From: Tupaia tana
Lineage: Eukaryota; Chordata; Mammalia; Scandentia; Tupaiidae
Direction of reading: 5' to 3'
NCBI GenBank assembly: GCA_026018925.1
Contig: JAKSZU010000004.1
Coordinates: forward strand, 35,235,233-35,299,232
DNA length: 64,000 nucleotides
Below, piece by piece: positions 53,767 through 63,300 of this stretch. Within the stretch, counting starts at the first letter, position 1; every line of letters begins with the position of its first letter. The translations under genes and the position numbers were made by a program. The notes beneath the pieces were generated by a model that was not told the DNA's origin, searched no databases, and saw only the letters and a list, made by a program, of their open reading frames with translations.

Positions 53767-54036
53767 TATTTATTTATTTTTTTGGAGAGGTTTCCACTAT
53801 AGGGCGCGTGCGCTTGCCAGACAGACAGAGAGAGACATAGAGACAGAAAGCGAGAAATCACCCCCCAGGGGAGATGGTCACGCCGCAATCTCTTCTCCTC
53901 CATTCTCCTTTCGGGATCTTGGGCACGCATGCACACGCACCCGGCGTGAGTTTTAAGCCACCGGGTCCGGGACGTGAACCGCAGTCGACTACATGGGAGT
54001 CCAGCGACATAGCCATTACACTAGCTGCTGGTTCCC
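53767..54036 (-). mobile_element. tSINE-A, young, 13-bp TSD
   Basis: 'tataaccttattt' at 53754-53766 and 54037-54049. CpG-rich. Opposite in orientation to the SINE that ends 31 bp upstream. Confidence 0.96.
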
Positions 54037-54049
54037 TATAACCTTATTT

Positions 54050-54357
54050 TGATAAATAGCATGAAGTAAGAAAATTAATTTTTTCAGAGTAGCTGATTTT
54101 TTATCACACTGTCTATTGATTTCCTCACTCTTTATCTACATGTTACACTTTTTTATGTGCTGGTATCAGGTTTGGGGCTACATATCTTTTTAGTTGACTT
54201 TGTATCATTCTTGAATCAATATTGTTTTAACTATTTCACTTTTAAATACAGTGGGTAATTTTCACTAAGCAGTCATCATTTTCAATAACTGCTTAGCTGT
54301 TTTTATCTCTTTCTTTTCCAAGCAAATTCTATAATTATTTAATAGCTCCTTATAATG
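54050..54357. other. Unassigned stretch (possibly old L1)
   Basis: 'tttgtatcattcttgaatcaat' and 'ggtatcaggtttggggct' read like an old LINE, but the match is weak. Confidence 0.35.
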
Positions 54358-54359
54358 GT

Positions 54360-54587
54360 TGGGGCCAGCAGGTGGCATGGTGCTTAGGAGCACTGGACTC
54401 CCACGTGGCTGACTGCAATTGAAATCCCAAACCTGGCGGCTTGCATTCTCTCTCTCTCTCTCTCTCTCTCTCCCCAACACACTGTGTACACACACACACC
54501 CTGTCTCTCTTTCTCTCTGTCACTCGGTCCCTCTCTGGTCAAACTGAAACAAATAAATAAAGTTAAATAGAATAATTCTTTTAAAAA
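54360..54587 (+). mobile_element. tSINE-B with expanded CT/CA stretch
   Basis: 'ggggccagcaggtggcatgg', 'ctgactgcaattgaaatcc', (CT) run 54446-54472, 'ctctctggtcaaactgaaac', AAAT tail. Confidence 0.93.
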
Positions 54588-54854
54588 ATGGTACTATTGA
54601 GGTTTGGTTAAAAATGTGTTAAGAACCGTAAATTTCTTTGAAAAAAGAAAATGGCATCTCTAAAATAGTCTTTCCATCTAGGAGAAAAATCTAAGGAAAT
54701 AAGTGTATTTTCCAATGTCTAATACATTTGAGAAAATGTCTTCCTATTTTAAATTGTAATACTAAAACTATCTTCCAGGGAGATAGACTAAAGGCTAAGA
54801 ACATTTTGTGGTGCGAAGATTCTTGTTTTACTTTGCTTTTATGTGTGTGTGAGA
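54588..54854. other. Unassigned gap
   Basis: AT-rich, no gene. Confidence 0.4.
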
Positions 54855-55047
54855 GACCAAGAGGGAAGAGGGAGGGCGAGAGAGAAGGGAGAGGTATTTC
54901 GGACAGGGACTTGCTATAGCTCTCCCTTGCCCAGTGTGTGCTGCTCACCCAGCCTGGTGTGGTTGGTCTGAGAACCTAACCCAGCCTCCCATGTGGTCTC
55001 AGCCTTGTACAACAGTACCCTTACCACTTAAGCGACACAGCTGGGCC
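54855..55047 (-). mobile_element. tSINE-C
   Basis: Reverse complement: 'gggcccagctgtgtcgc', 'accacatgggaggctggg', 'ggttctcagaccaacc', then a GA-rich stretch. Same head family as 39.9 kb. Confidence 0.6.
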
Positions 55048-55347
55048 CGTGCGAAGGTGTTAAATGCACATATGTTCAGGCCCGTCTGGTCTCTGAGAGC
55101 CTCTGCAAATCTTCCTGCCACATCTAGGATTGATATGAAGCTTTCTTTCCTTCTAATAATTTTTTTTAATGTTTGTTCAATATGTAGATATCTCTTTAGA
55201 GTCTAGTACAAACCAGATGGCTACCAAATGTTTGACTTATCAAAACATTTTTGTACTATTGAGTGTAAAATGTTAGTGACCCAGTTCATTATCAGTACTA
55301 TATGTTGGTTGATTATCCCAGAAAAATATATTAAAATATCTTCTCTT
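55048..55347. other. Unassigned stretch
   Basis: No gene or named repeat. Confidence 0.4.
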
Positions 55348-55349
55348 GG

Positions 55350-55522
55350 ACAAGAGTTGGCATGGTGGTTGAGGCACTGGACTCCCACATAGCAAATCAC
55401 AGTTCAAGTCCCAGACCTGGCAGCTTGCTTTCCCACTTTCTCTCTCTCTTTCTCTCTCATGAGTACATGTGCCCTATATATAGCAAGTTAAAAAATAATA
55501 ATGATAAAATTAAATCTTTTTT
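55350..55522 (+). mobile_element. tSINE-B/A hybrid
   Basis: 'gttggcatggtggttgagg', B box 'agttcaagtcc', the short B-type body, but an A-type end 'gtacatgtgccctatata'. The 3' end is like that of the 44.8-kb copy. Confidence 0.88.
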
Positions 55523-55596
55523 GTTGGAAGTCTTCTCTGGTTATTATATTGCTTCAAGTTGAACATACATAAATCAATTTACTTAATTTATTCTTT

Positions 55597-57302
55597 TTTT
55601 TTAATTTTTTATTTATTTATTTATTTTTACATTTTTCCACAAACATTTACTTTACATAGCAAAAAATTTTAGCTCATACTCCATAATTCTTGACAGTTTA
55701 CAAACAACTTTCAAGATCTCAAAATACTGAATTTTAAAGATAATGTTCAAAATATGTCTTATAATTTTGTATAATTTTAAAACTCTATAACAACAGAAGC
55801 AGAATGGTTTCAAAAATATATATATACATATATATACAAGTATATATATGTATATATATATACACATTTAGAGTGCAGACACTCGGTATGTATTAAGTGG
55901 GGACATACAATGTCTCTCCTTCATAGCATGGCTTGCTTCACTCAACAGTAAGTCTTCCATATTCATCCACTTCCTTTCAAAAGTCAGGGATTTGTTGTTT
56001 TGTATGGATGAATAGTATTCCATTGAGTATATGTGCCACAGTTTTTCTAACCATTCATCAGTTTGTGGGCATTTAGGTTGTTTCCATGACTTAGCAATCG
56101 TGAAAAGTGCCGCAATAAACATCGATGTGCAAGCACTTTTTCGATTAAGTATTCTTCTGTCCTTCGGGTAGATACCAAGGAGTGGGATTGCTGGATCATA
56201 TGGTAGTTCTATTTGTAGATTTTGGAGGAATCTCCAAATTGCTCTCCACAGTGGTTGTACCAATTTACAGTCCCACCAGCAGTGTAAGAGAGTTCCCTTT
56301 TCACCACACCCCCTCCAGCACTTATCATTTTTTGTTTTTTTTAATCTTAGACATTCTGACTGGGGTTAGGTGATATCTCATTGTTGTTTTGATCTGCATT
56401 TCTCTTACAATGAGGGATGTTGAGCATTTTTTCATATGCCTTTTAGCTATTCGTATGTCATCTTTAGAAAGTGGTTTTTTCAACTCATTCTCCCATCTTT
56501 TAATAGGATTGATTGTCTTTTTCCAGAACAGCCGCTTGAGTTCCTTGTGGATTCTGGTTATCAGTCCCTTGTCTGATGCATAGTTTACAAAAATATTTTC
56601 CCATTCTGAGGGCTGTCTGTTCACACTAATCACTGTGTCTTTTGCCATGCAGAAACTTCTTAGTCTGATGTAATCCCACTTGTCTATTTTAGGAATCATA
56701 GACTGTGCATTGGGAGTCTTATTTAAGAAGTTTTTCCCTACCCCAATGTCTCCCAGAGTTTCCCTGGTGTTTTCCAGGAGCAGTTTTATAGTTTGAGGTC
56801 TTAGGTTTAGATCTTTGATCCACCTTGACTTTATTTTTGTCAGAGGTGAGAGGTAGGGGTTCAGATTCATCTTTCTGCAAGTGGAGATCCAGTTTTGCCA
56901 GCACCATTTGCTGAAGAGGTTATCCTTTTCCCACAGGATTGACTGGTGCCCCTTGTCAAAAATCAGTTGGCTGTATGTTTGAGCATTCGTTTCTGGGGAC
57001 TCTCTTCTGTTCCATTGGTCCACCTGTCTGTTCCTGTGCCAGTACCATGCTGTTTTGATTACCACAGCTTTGTAGTATATTTTTGGGTCAGGGAGTGAGA
57101 TGCCACCCACTCCATTCTTCTTGTGCAAAACTACTTTGGCAATACGGGGTCTTTTATGATTCCAGACAAATGTTATGATTGTCTTTCCTAGATCTGTGAA
57201 GAATGTGTCTGGTACTTTGATTGGCATTGCATTAAATAGGTAGATTAATTTGGGTAAAATTGCCATTTTGATTATATTAATTCTTCCAATCCAGGAACAT
57301 GG
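55597..57302 (-). mobile_element. 5'-truncated young L1 with 12-bp TSD
   Basis: A 1.7-kb L1 3' portion. 'aatttattcttt' at 55585-55596 and 57303-57314 is a perfect TSD. The left side runs into the T-run of the tail. It holds the last ~470 codons of ORF2 and a 270-bp AT-rich 3' UTR with a TA microsatellite (55817-55863). The 3' UTR is unlike that of the half-L1 at 50.3 kb, so at least two recent L1 lineages are present. Confidence 0.94.
55868..57302 (-). pseudogene. L1 ORF2 C-terminal remnant (reverse transcriptase thumb to Cys-rich end)
   Basis: The frame opens at the truncation ([24 protein letters not shown], in two pieces here: [20 protein letters not shown]) and stays open to about 56325. 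It includes the conserved stretches [20 protein letters not shown] and [14 protein letters not shown]. One frame shift in an A-rich run (about 56325-56342) moves the reading. After it the Cys motif CX3CX7HX4C (CWRGC...HCWWDC, about 56266-56320), [16 protein letters not shown] and MFIAALFTIAKSWKQPKCP follow to a stop at 55868. That is the normal ORF2p end. With only one lesion in 1.4 kb the copy is recent. The endonuclease and the catalytic FADD core are missing, so it cannot retrotranspose. Confidence 0.94.
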
Positions 57303-57324
57303 AATTTATTCTTTGCTAAAGTTG

Positions 57325-57543
57325 ATTTCTTTATTCCATGAGTAAAAGAGAGAGAGGCAGAGAGATATCACTCCTGACAGAGTCTTAATGCCATGACCCA
57401 ACCTCCAACCTCAGCCAGTTCAGATTGTGGGTACATGTATTGCCTCGAGTACTCTGAGAGTTCTCTGGACTCGAACTAGCCACCTCCCCATGTGAAATAT
57501 CCTCTCAGAGCACCGTGTCTTACTGCTGTGCCACTGTCCAACA
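57325..57543 (-). mobile_element. tSINE-D
   Basis: 'agagagaggcagagagatatc', 'catgacccaacctccaacc', 'agtactctgagagttctctgg', 'ccacctccccatgtgaaat', 'cttactgctgtgccactgtcc'. Confidence 0.65.
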
Positions 57544-57545
57544 CC

Positions 57546-58394
57546 CATTCACTTGTTTTTTCCATTCTATATTTATATTATTCTTACTTCCAAATTACTT
57601 TGAAGTCATTTAACAAGATATGAACACAGATGACTCTGAAAGTAACTATGTTACCTTCTTTTAGGAGTTTAAATAAGCTTTGACACCCTAATCCATTTCG
57701 TTACTCTTTCCTCTGCTTTTCAACTCAAACCATGTGCTTTGAGTCATTGTCATTTCCTAATGGGAGGCCATAACGTAGCGGGGAAAACACACGAGTGATG
57801 GAGTCAGGGTGCTTGAACGTGAGGCTGGTCACCCCTTACCAGCCCTGTACATGGTAGCTCTCCATGTCACCTTCCCGACTGTGACCCAGAGCTCCTGAAA
57901 TCCTTTTTGGAAGGAAGCTATTTACACCTAAATACAAACAAGCGGATAAATCATCTCTAATGTGCAGATAACACTAATCCTTCTCTGATCAGCGGCACAG
58001 TGTTATTGTGATGAATAGCAGAAAATGTGTGATAGCACTTTAGAACTATACAGCACCAAAAATCATTTTATCACCACACTGAAAAGACATTTTTATTCTA
58101 ATATAATTCATCATTGGCCAAATAAGTATCTATTCATGATGGTTTTTTTTTTTTTTTTTTAGTTTTCCTTTGGGTTTTTCACACTCAGTTTATTTTGTTA
58201 CATGAAGTTATCTCGTGAACGTTAAAGTGGTGTTAGATTGAATATGTATTAACTTAGAAAGCATTTTTGTCTTAAGACATATCCATTATAGGTTTTCATA
58301 ATTTCTTTTCAATAAATCTACCTGAGCCAGATTAGTGTTTAATGACTTAATGACTATTTCAAAAGAAATTAATTTTTCATTCTATTTTTTTCTT
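57546..58394. other. Mostly unassigned stretch
   Basis: 57770-57910 ('gatggagtcagggtgcttg', 'tgtgacccagagctcctg') might be a worn MIR. A T-run lies at 58143-58160. No gene. Confidence 0.4.
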
Positions 58395-58521
58395 TTCTTA
58401 GATTTATTCATTTATTTATCTGTTTCTTTGTTGTGGTTTTCAAGCTGCTGAGACTGAGACTCTCACTGCAGTTGGCCATGTGGGAATCCAGCACCTGAAC
58501 CACCACACCACCTGCTGGCCC
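58395..58521 (-). mobile_element. tSINE-B fragment
   Basis: AT tail, then 'ctgcagttggccatgtgggaatccagcacc' (read in parts) and 'ccacctgctggccct'. The GA part is deleted. Confidence 0.75.
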
Positions 58522-58773
58522 TGTGGAGCTCGTGGGCCGAGAAGTCAGAGGCTTTAGCTTGACTTCAGGGAGCTTAGGGAGTTAGCAAAGGTGGCCCAGG
58601 CTGGGAGGCAGGTGGCATCACCAGAAAGAAGGAGGCACTTCAGGGCTTCTGAGGAGATGCCCGACGACATTTGTGTGTGATACAAGTGTGTAGTTTGCAC
58701 GCTAAATGCCTGATGATTGTGATTTATGATTCACTATTAGAGAGTTTTGTTTGAATTCCAAGGACTCTTAAAC
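58522..58773. other. Unassigned gap
   Basis: G-rich around 58525-58660. No gene or named repeat. Confidence 0.4.
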
Positions 58774-58784
58774 TATGTCATCTG

Positions 58785-58983
58785 GGGCTGGCAGGTGGCA
58801 TGGTGATTAAGGTGCTGGACTCCCGTATGGAGACTGCCATTCAAGTCCCAGGCTTGGCAGCTTGCTTTCTCACATTCCCTCTGTGTGTGTGTGTGTGTGT
58901 GTGTGTGCATGCGTGTCTGTGTTTTGGGTCAAATTTTTAAAATAATAATGATAACAAATACAATTAAATAATTCTTTAAAAAG
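58785..58983 (+). mobile_element. tSINE-B with 11-bp TSD
   Basis: 'tatgtcatctg' at 58774-58784 and 58984-58994. (GT) run at 58884-58907 in place of the CT stretch. Confidence 0.94.
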
Positions 58984-59064
58984 TATGTCATCTGTAGACA
59001 TTTGTTTCTTTTCTGTATTTTAACTTTTTCTTCTCAAATAATCATTACCATAGTTCGCTGAGTA

Positions 59065-59415
59065 GGAATAGCGTTTTTGTTCGCTGGGTTGCTCTAACAG
59101 AACACTGTAGACTGGGTGGCTTAGAAACAACAGAAATTGATTTCTCACAGTTCTGGAGGCTGAGAACTCCAAGAGCAGGGCCCCAGCAGATCTCTAGTGT
59201 CTATTGATGGCCCGGTTCTCCCAAGCAGCGCATTCGTGCTGCAGCCTCACTTGGCTAAACGGACTCCATTGGTCCCTTTATAATGGCACTAATCCCACTG
59301 GTGAGGACTTGACTCTCAGGACCTATACACCTCCAAAGGCCCACCTGCCATGCTGGTGCTCGGGTTCCAGCATGTGAGTTTTAAGGGAACATAAATGTTC
59401 AGACCATCGTAGCTA
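59065..59415 (-). mobile_element. MaLR-type LTR (fossil)
   Basis: Reversed: 'gggttgctctaacagaacac', 'actgggtggcttagaaac', 'tctcacagttctggaggctg', 'tataatggcactaatccc', 'cctccaaaggcccacc', 'aatgttcagaccatcg'. Ancient, broken solo LTR. Confidence 0.8.
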
Positions 59416-59460
59416 AAAATGCAATTCATTCTTACATTTATTCCTGAAAAAAACAACTTT

Positions 59461-59724
59461 TTGTTTTGTTTTGTTTTTTTAGAGGTTTTTGCTATAGAGC
59501 ATGTGCACTCGCCCGAAAGAGAGAGACAGAGAGACAGAAAGCGAGAAACCACCCCCCTGGGGGGATGGCCACACCGCAATCCCTTCTCCTCCGTTCTCCT
59601 CTCGGGATCTTGGGCACGCACGCACACGCAACCGGCGTGAGTTTAAGCCACCGGGTCCAGAACTCGAACCACAGTCAACTACATGGGAGTCCAGCAATAT
59701 AGCCATTACATTAACTGCTGGTCC
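59461..59724 (-). mobile_element. tSINE-A
   Basis: 'ttagaggtttttgctatagagc', C6TG6 palindrome (59551-59563), 'gcacgcacgcacacgcaacc', head 'ctgctggtccc'. 'aaaaaacaact' flanks both ends. Confidence 0.95.
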
Positions 59725-59789
59725 CAAAAAACAACTGACAGACTCAAATTAACTATAAATAATAAGAATCAAGTAAAAGGTATAAAAAG

Positions 59790-59886
59790 AAGTTTAGGCC
59801 TAGCCATGGTAGTGCACCCTAAGGCCACATGGGAGGCCTGAGTTTATTTCTCAGCCCACCCTAAGAAGCCAGGTGAAAGGCAAGGC
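59790..59886 (+). mobile_element. tSINE-C fragment
   Basis: 'ggcctagccatggtagtgcacc', 'ggccacatgggaggcctgag', 'ttatttctcagccc'. Confidence 0.55.
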
Positions 59887-59892
59887 TATGGC

Positions 59893-60138
59893 AGTTAAAG
59901 ATTGGTGGTTAAAGCAACTGGATTTGCACAGTTCATGTCTCAGACCCAGGGCTTGAAAACACCTGCTGAGTGTGTATGTGTGTGTGTGCGCGCATGTACT
60001 TGCCCAAGAACCCGAGAGGAGGAAAAATGTGGGAACAGAGATTGCAGTGTGACCATCACACATGGGGTGTGCGTTTTCACTCTCTCTCTCTTCCTCCCTC
60101 CCTCCCTCTCCTCGTCTCTCTGGCAAGTGTACATGTAT
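59893..60138 (+). mobile_element. Old tSINE-A-like SINE
   Basis: 'ggtggttaaagcaactgg', 'cttgcccaagaacccgagagg', 'gtgaccatcacacatggggtg', 'tctctggcaagtgtacatg'. Its 3' end is also present at 61080. Confidence 0.82.
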
Positions 60139-60295
60139 GGTGGTGCATGTCTGTAGTCCAGGTACTCGAGAGGCTAAGGCAGGAGGATCTTCAACAAGAT
60201 GAGACTCTGTCTTAAAAACAAAATAAGAGGCCAGCGGGTGGTGTGGTAGTTAAGGTGTTAGACTCCAGCCTGGCCGACCATGGATCCAGTCCCAG
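60112..60295 (+). repeat. Local duplication, copy 1
   Basis: The block 'ctctctggcaagtgtacatg' to 'gaccatggatccagtc' recurs at 61080-61285. This copy lacks about 27 bp just before 'tatggtggtgcatg'. Confidence 0.9.
60139..60227 (+). mobile_element. 7SL-derived monomer SINE with large internal deletion
   Basis: 'ggtggtgcatgtctgtagtcc', 'aggtactcgagaggctaagg', 'caggaggatc' joined to 'caagatgagactctgtctt'. The 7SL 5' domain and 3' end are kept, but the middle is gone. Confidence 0.85.
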
Positions 60296-60452
60296 CCCTG
60301 GTGATTTGAAGCACATGGGCACATGTGCTTGCATACCCAGAATCCTGACAGGAAAGATGAATAGAGGAGAATGGACTATGGCAGAGAAATCTCTCTCTCT
60401 AGTAAGCACACAATCCTCTCTCTTGGTGCAAAAAAAAAAAAAAAAAAAAAAG
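60228..60452 (+). mobile_element. Old tSINE-A-like SINE
   Basis: 'aggccagcgggtggtgtgg', 'ggccgaccatggatccagtcc', 'gaatagaggagaatgg', 'tagtaagcacacaatcc', A-run of about 22. Confidence 0.85.
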
Positions 60453-60473
60453 TGAAATCCATGTCCTTTTTTT

Positions 60474-60512
60474 TACTATTCATTTTCTATGAACTTTTTG
60501 AAGACCCCTCAT
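60474..60512. mobile_element. Possible MITE end
   Basis: 'cattttctatgaactttttgaagaccc' (in parts: 'cattttctatgaac', 'ctttttgaag') is close to the reverse complement of the left end of the 24.0-kb MITE. Confidence 0.5.
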
Positions 60513-60519
60513 GGTCTGT

Positions 60520-61078
60520 TGGCACTTAAAACTGAGCAAGTCCCAAACCAGATTCTTTATTAATCCCCAATCCAGCTCTGTCTTCTGACTTCTGTCCCTC
60601 TGTTACCAGCATCGCTTTTTCTCTGACGCGTGGGATTGAAACTTCGGAAGCTCCTTTTGCTCTTCACTCTGTTTCCTCCACCAGGCCAAATCCTATAAAC
60701 TCAGACTTCACAATGTCTCTGGAATTCGTTCCCTCTCTTCCAAGAAGAGACACATTTGTTTTCATCTTTACGACTCTAGGTGTGACTCACAGTTTCTTCT
60801 CACTTTGGCCATGACTGAGTTCCTGCACTGCCATCACTTTCTTAGGCCTGTCTCTCCCTTTCCAGAGAAATCTTCCTAAAGCATAAGGCTTTTTTCACTT
60901 TTCTAGACAAAACCTGTCCACGGCAGCTTACCTTTCTGAATTACAGGAGAAATCATCCCCTCGTGAGTCATACTATACTCCGCATCGGATCAGTGACTTC
61001 CTGCCTTGCCAGCCTGCATTCTACACTAGGACAGGCCTGGGCTCAAGAAGTGACTTCTATCTGCTACTTTTACAACCT
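60520..61078 (+). repeat. L2-like LINE fragment
   Basis: 'ttctagacaaaacctgtcc', 'cacggcagcttacctttctg', 'aattacaggagaaatcatcc' recall the L2 coding region around 'ccttcaatggctcccc'. Weak but consistent over several hundred bases. Confidence 0.4.
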
Positions 61079-61079
61079 T

Positions 61080-61285
61080 GTCTCTCTGGCAAGTGTACAT
61101 GCTATCATGCAAAAATTTAAAAAGCTAGGTATGGTGGTGCATGTCTGTAGTCCAGGTACTCGAGAGGCTAAGGCAGGAGGATCTTCAACAAGATGAGACT
61201 CTGTCTTAAAAACAAAACAAGAGGCCAGCGGGTAGTGTGGTGGTTAAGGTGTTAGACTCCAACCTGGCCGACCATGGATCCAGTC
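61080..61285 (+). repeat. Local duplication, copy 2 (SINE end + 7SL monomer + SINE start)
   Basis: It starts inside the end of a tSINE-A ('tctctctggcaagtg'), holds the 7SL monomer with a fuller head ('agctaggtatggtggtgc') and stops at 'gaccatggatccagtc', within the next SINE head. No complete SINE is present, so this copy arose by duplication rather than retroposition. Confidence 0.9.
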
Positions 61286-61299
61286 TGAAGAGCAAATGT

Positions 61300-61440
61300 G
61301 CTTGGGAAAATCGCTTCATCTCTTCAAGCATCCTTTTCTTCTTTAATCTATAAAAATAGGGATAATAATAGTATTCATATGTGGTAGGTTATAGATAACT
61401 ACACATCTGTTACAGCTCTTAATTGGAATATATGTCTTCA
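61300..61440 (+). repeat. MIR-like fragment
   Basis: 'cttgggaaaatcgcttcatctc', 'tctataaaaatagggataata', 'atagtattcatat' follow the MIR core ('...aaaatggggataataatag'). Confidence 0.65.
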
Positions 61441-61487
61441 AACCTTGAATTTGGGCTGCCCAATGACTTGCTTAGAATATGCAAAAA

Positions 61488-61765
61488 TGGGGACCAGCAG
61501 TTGGTGTAATGGCAATGTTGCTGAACTACCATGTAGCCGACTACGATTCAAGTCCTGGACCCAGTGGCTTAAACTCATGCTGGGCGTGTGTGTGTGTGTG
61601 TGTGTGCGCGCATGCCCAAGCTCCCAAGAGAATAATAGAGGAGAAGGCATTGCAGTGTTGCCATCCTCCTGGGGGGGTAATTTCTCACTTTCTGTCTCTC
61701 TCTGTCTTTCTGGTAAGCGCACACACCCTACATCAAAAACTTCTCCCAAAAAAAAAAAAAAAAAA
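61488..61765 (+). mobile_element. tSINE-A with 14-bp TSD
   Basis: 'agaatatgcaaaaa' at 61474-61487 and 61766-61779, perfect. (GT) run at 61586-61605 in the body. Confidence 0.96.
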
Positions 61766-61779
61766 AGAATATGCAAAAA

Positions 61780-62460
61780 CGCTATAGTACAATGTATGAG
61801 TTGAAGCCTCAAGAGGCCTTGAAGATTTCCTGCTCCACCGTTGCAAGCCTGATACTACCTATGGACGAATTCCAGCTAGGCTTCTAGAGCAGCGGTGTGG
61901 AGAACCAGAGCTCCCCATTTTGCCCTCCCACCACTAGGCATGTCACTGAGGCCTTCCTGGATCTCCAGCTCCAGGTAATCTTCTTAGCTGCCTCAGTGAG
62001 CCCAGGTGAGACAGGCCAAAGCACCTCCCAGATGATCCTTGCCCAAGCTGCTAACCCACACAATTGTCAGCTCATTTAAGCCTGTGTGCGCGTGTGTGTG
62101 TTCATGTGAGGGGGAGAGGCAGAAAGGTTGTATGTTATCCAGTAAAAGTTAACTGATATTATCATGCACAGGATTGCCATGAGTATTCAATGAGACAATA
62201 CACATGAAGATATGCAAAATGGCATCTAACAAAATAAATAGACATTCCCGTATTATTCGTCCATTCCACATGCTCTCTGAGCCCAGCTGTCTTAGCTACT
62301 CACTGTTTCCTAACTCATCCTGTTCCTTATCTCTGTACTTTGCTCATGGATTTTAAGCTTAGGGGAGTGTACTCACACTCCCCCTCCAAGTTTACCTAAT
62401 CCTACCCATGATTCAAGCCTCATCCAAAATACCTACTTCTTTAATACAGTCCTTAAATCT
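61780..62460. other. Unassigned stretch
   Basis: 62160-62230 ('gccatgagtattcaatgag', 'aatacacatgaagatatgc') may be the 3' part of a MIR. Otherwise nothing recognised. Confidence 0.4.
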
Positions 62461-62461
62461 C

Positions 62462-63052
62462 TGACCAAATAAGAGATGGTGGAAAGATTGAGACTTGGAA
62501 GCCAAGATCTGAATTCTGACTCCCCATTACCAGTTAATCAGATATAATAATGCAAACTTACTTAATTTTTTTTTTTTTTGGAGAGGTTTTTGCTATAGGG
62601 TGCGTGCGCTCGCTAGACAGACAGAGAGAGACAGAGACAGAAAGCAAGAAATCACCCCACAGAGGGGATGGCCACGCCGCAATCCCTTCTCCTCCATTCT
62701 CCTCTCGGGATCTTGGGCACGCACGCACACGCGCCTGGCGTGAGTTTAAGCCACCGGGTCTGGGACTCAAACCGCAGTCAACTACATGGGATTCCAGCAA
62801 CATAGCCATTACGCTAACTGCTGGTCTCTCCTCTCGGGATCTGGGGCACGCACGCACATGCGCCCAGTGTGAGTTTTAAGCCACCGGGTCTGGGACGCAA
62901 ACTGCAGTTGACTACATGGGAGTCCAGTGACACAGCCATTACACCAACTGCTGGTCCCAAACTTAATTAATTTTTTAAACTTTTCTGAACCCTGTCTTCC
63001 CTCCCCATGTACTGAGTCATCGTGAAGATTAAATGACAATATCTAGCATCCA
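62462..63052 (+). repeat. MIR split by a dimeric SINE
   Basis: Left part 'gattgagacttggaagcc', 'gatctgaattctgactcc'. Right part (from about 62970) 'ttctgaaccctgtcttcc', 'gagtcatcgtgaagattaaatg'. Together they follow the MIR order. Confidence 0.75.
62572..62957 (-). mobile_element. Dimeric tSINE-A
   Basis: A full minus-strand monomer (62572-62826) is followed without tail by a second partial one (62827-62957): 'ctcctctcgggatctggggc' to 'caactgctggtccc', i.e. head plus the first ~50 bp of body. In sense order this is a short 5' unit fused to a full 3' unit. The flanks 'aaacttacttaattttt' (62556-62572) and 'aaacttaattaattttt' (62959-62975) are a near-perfect TSD around the whole dimer, so it moved as one RNA. 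Confidence 0.92.
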
Positions 63053-63174
63053 GCATTATTGATCTCACTTGTCACATGCATGCAACAAATGTTAGCTCCT
63101 TTCTCCCATTCCCTCCACCAAAGTCCCACAGCTTTCCTACCACAGCACAAGTACATGGCATGTTCTGCATTTAA
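63053..63174. other. Unassigned gap
   Basis: No gene or named repeat. Confidence 0.4.
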
Positions 63175-63300
63175 TTATAATTTTGAGTGTGTATTTTATA
63201 CTCTACTTAGAGAAGAAGTGTTGTGTTTATCTTGGAGTCCCACGCAGTACCTTATATGGTTATTTTCACATGGTAAACACTCAATAAATATTTATTGCAT
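63175..63300 (+). repeat. L2 3' end
   Basis: 'cttggagtcccacgcagtacc', 'catggtaaacactcaataa', 'atatttattgcattggaat' are the L2 ending. Confidence 0.7.
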
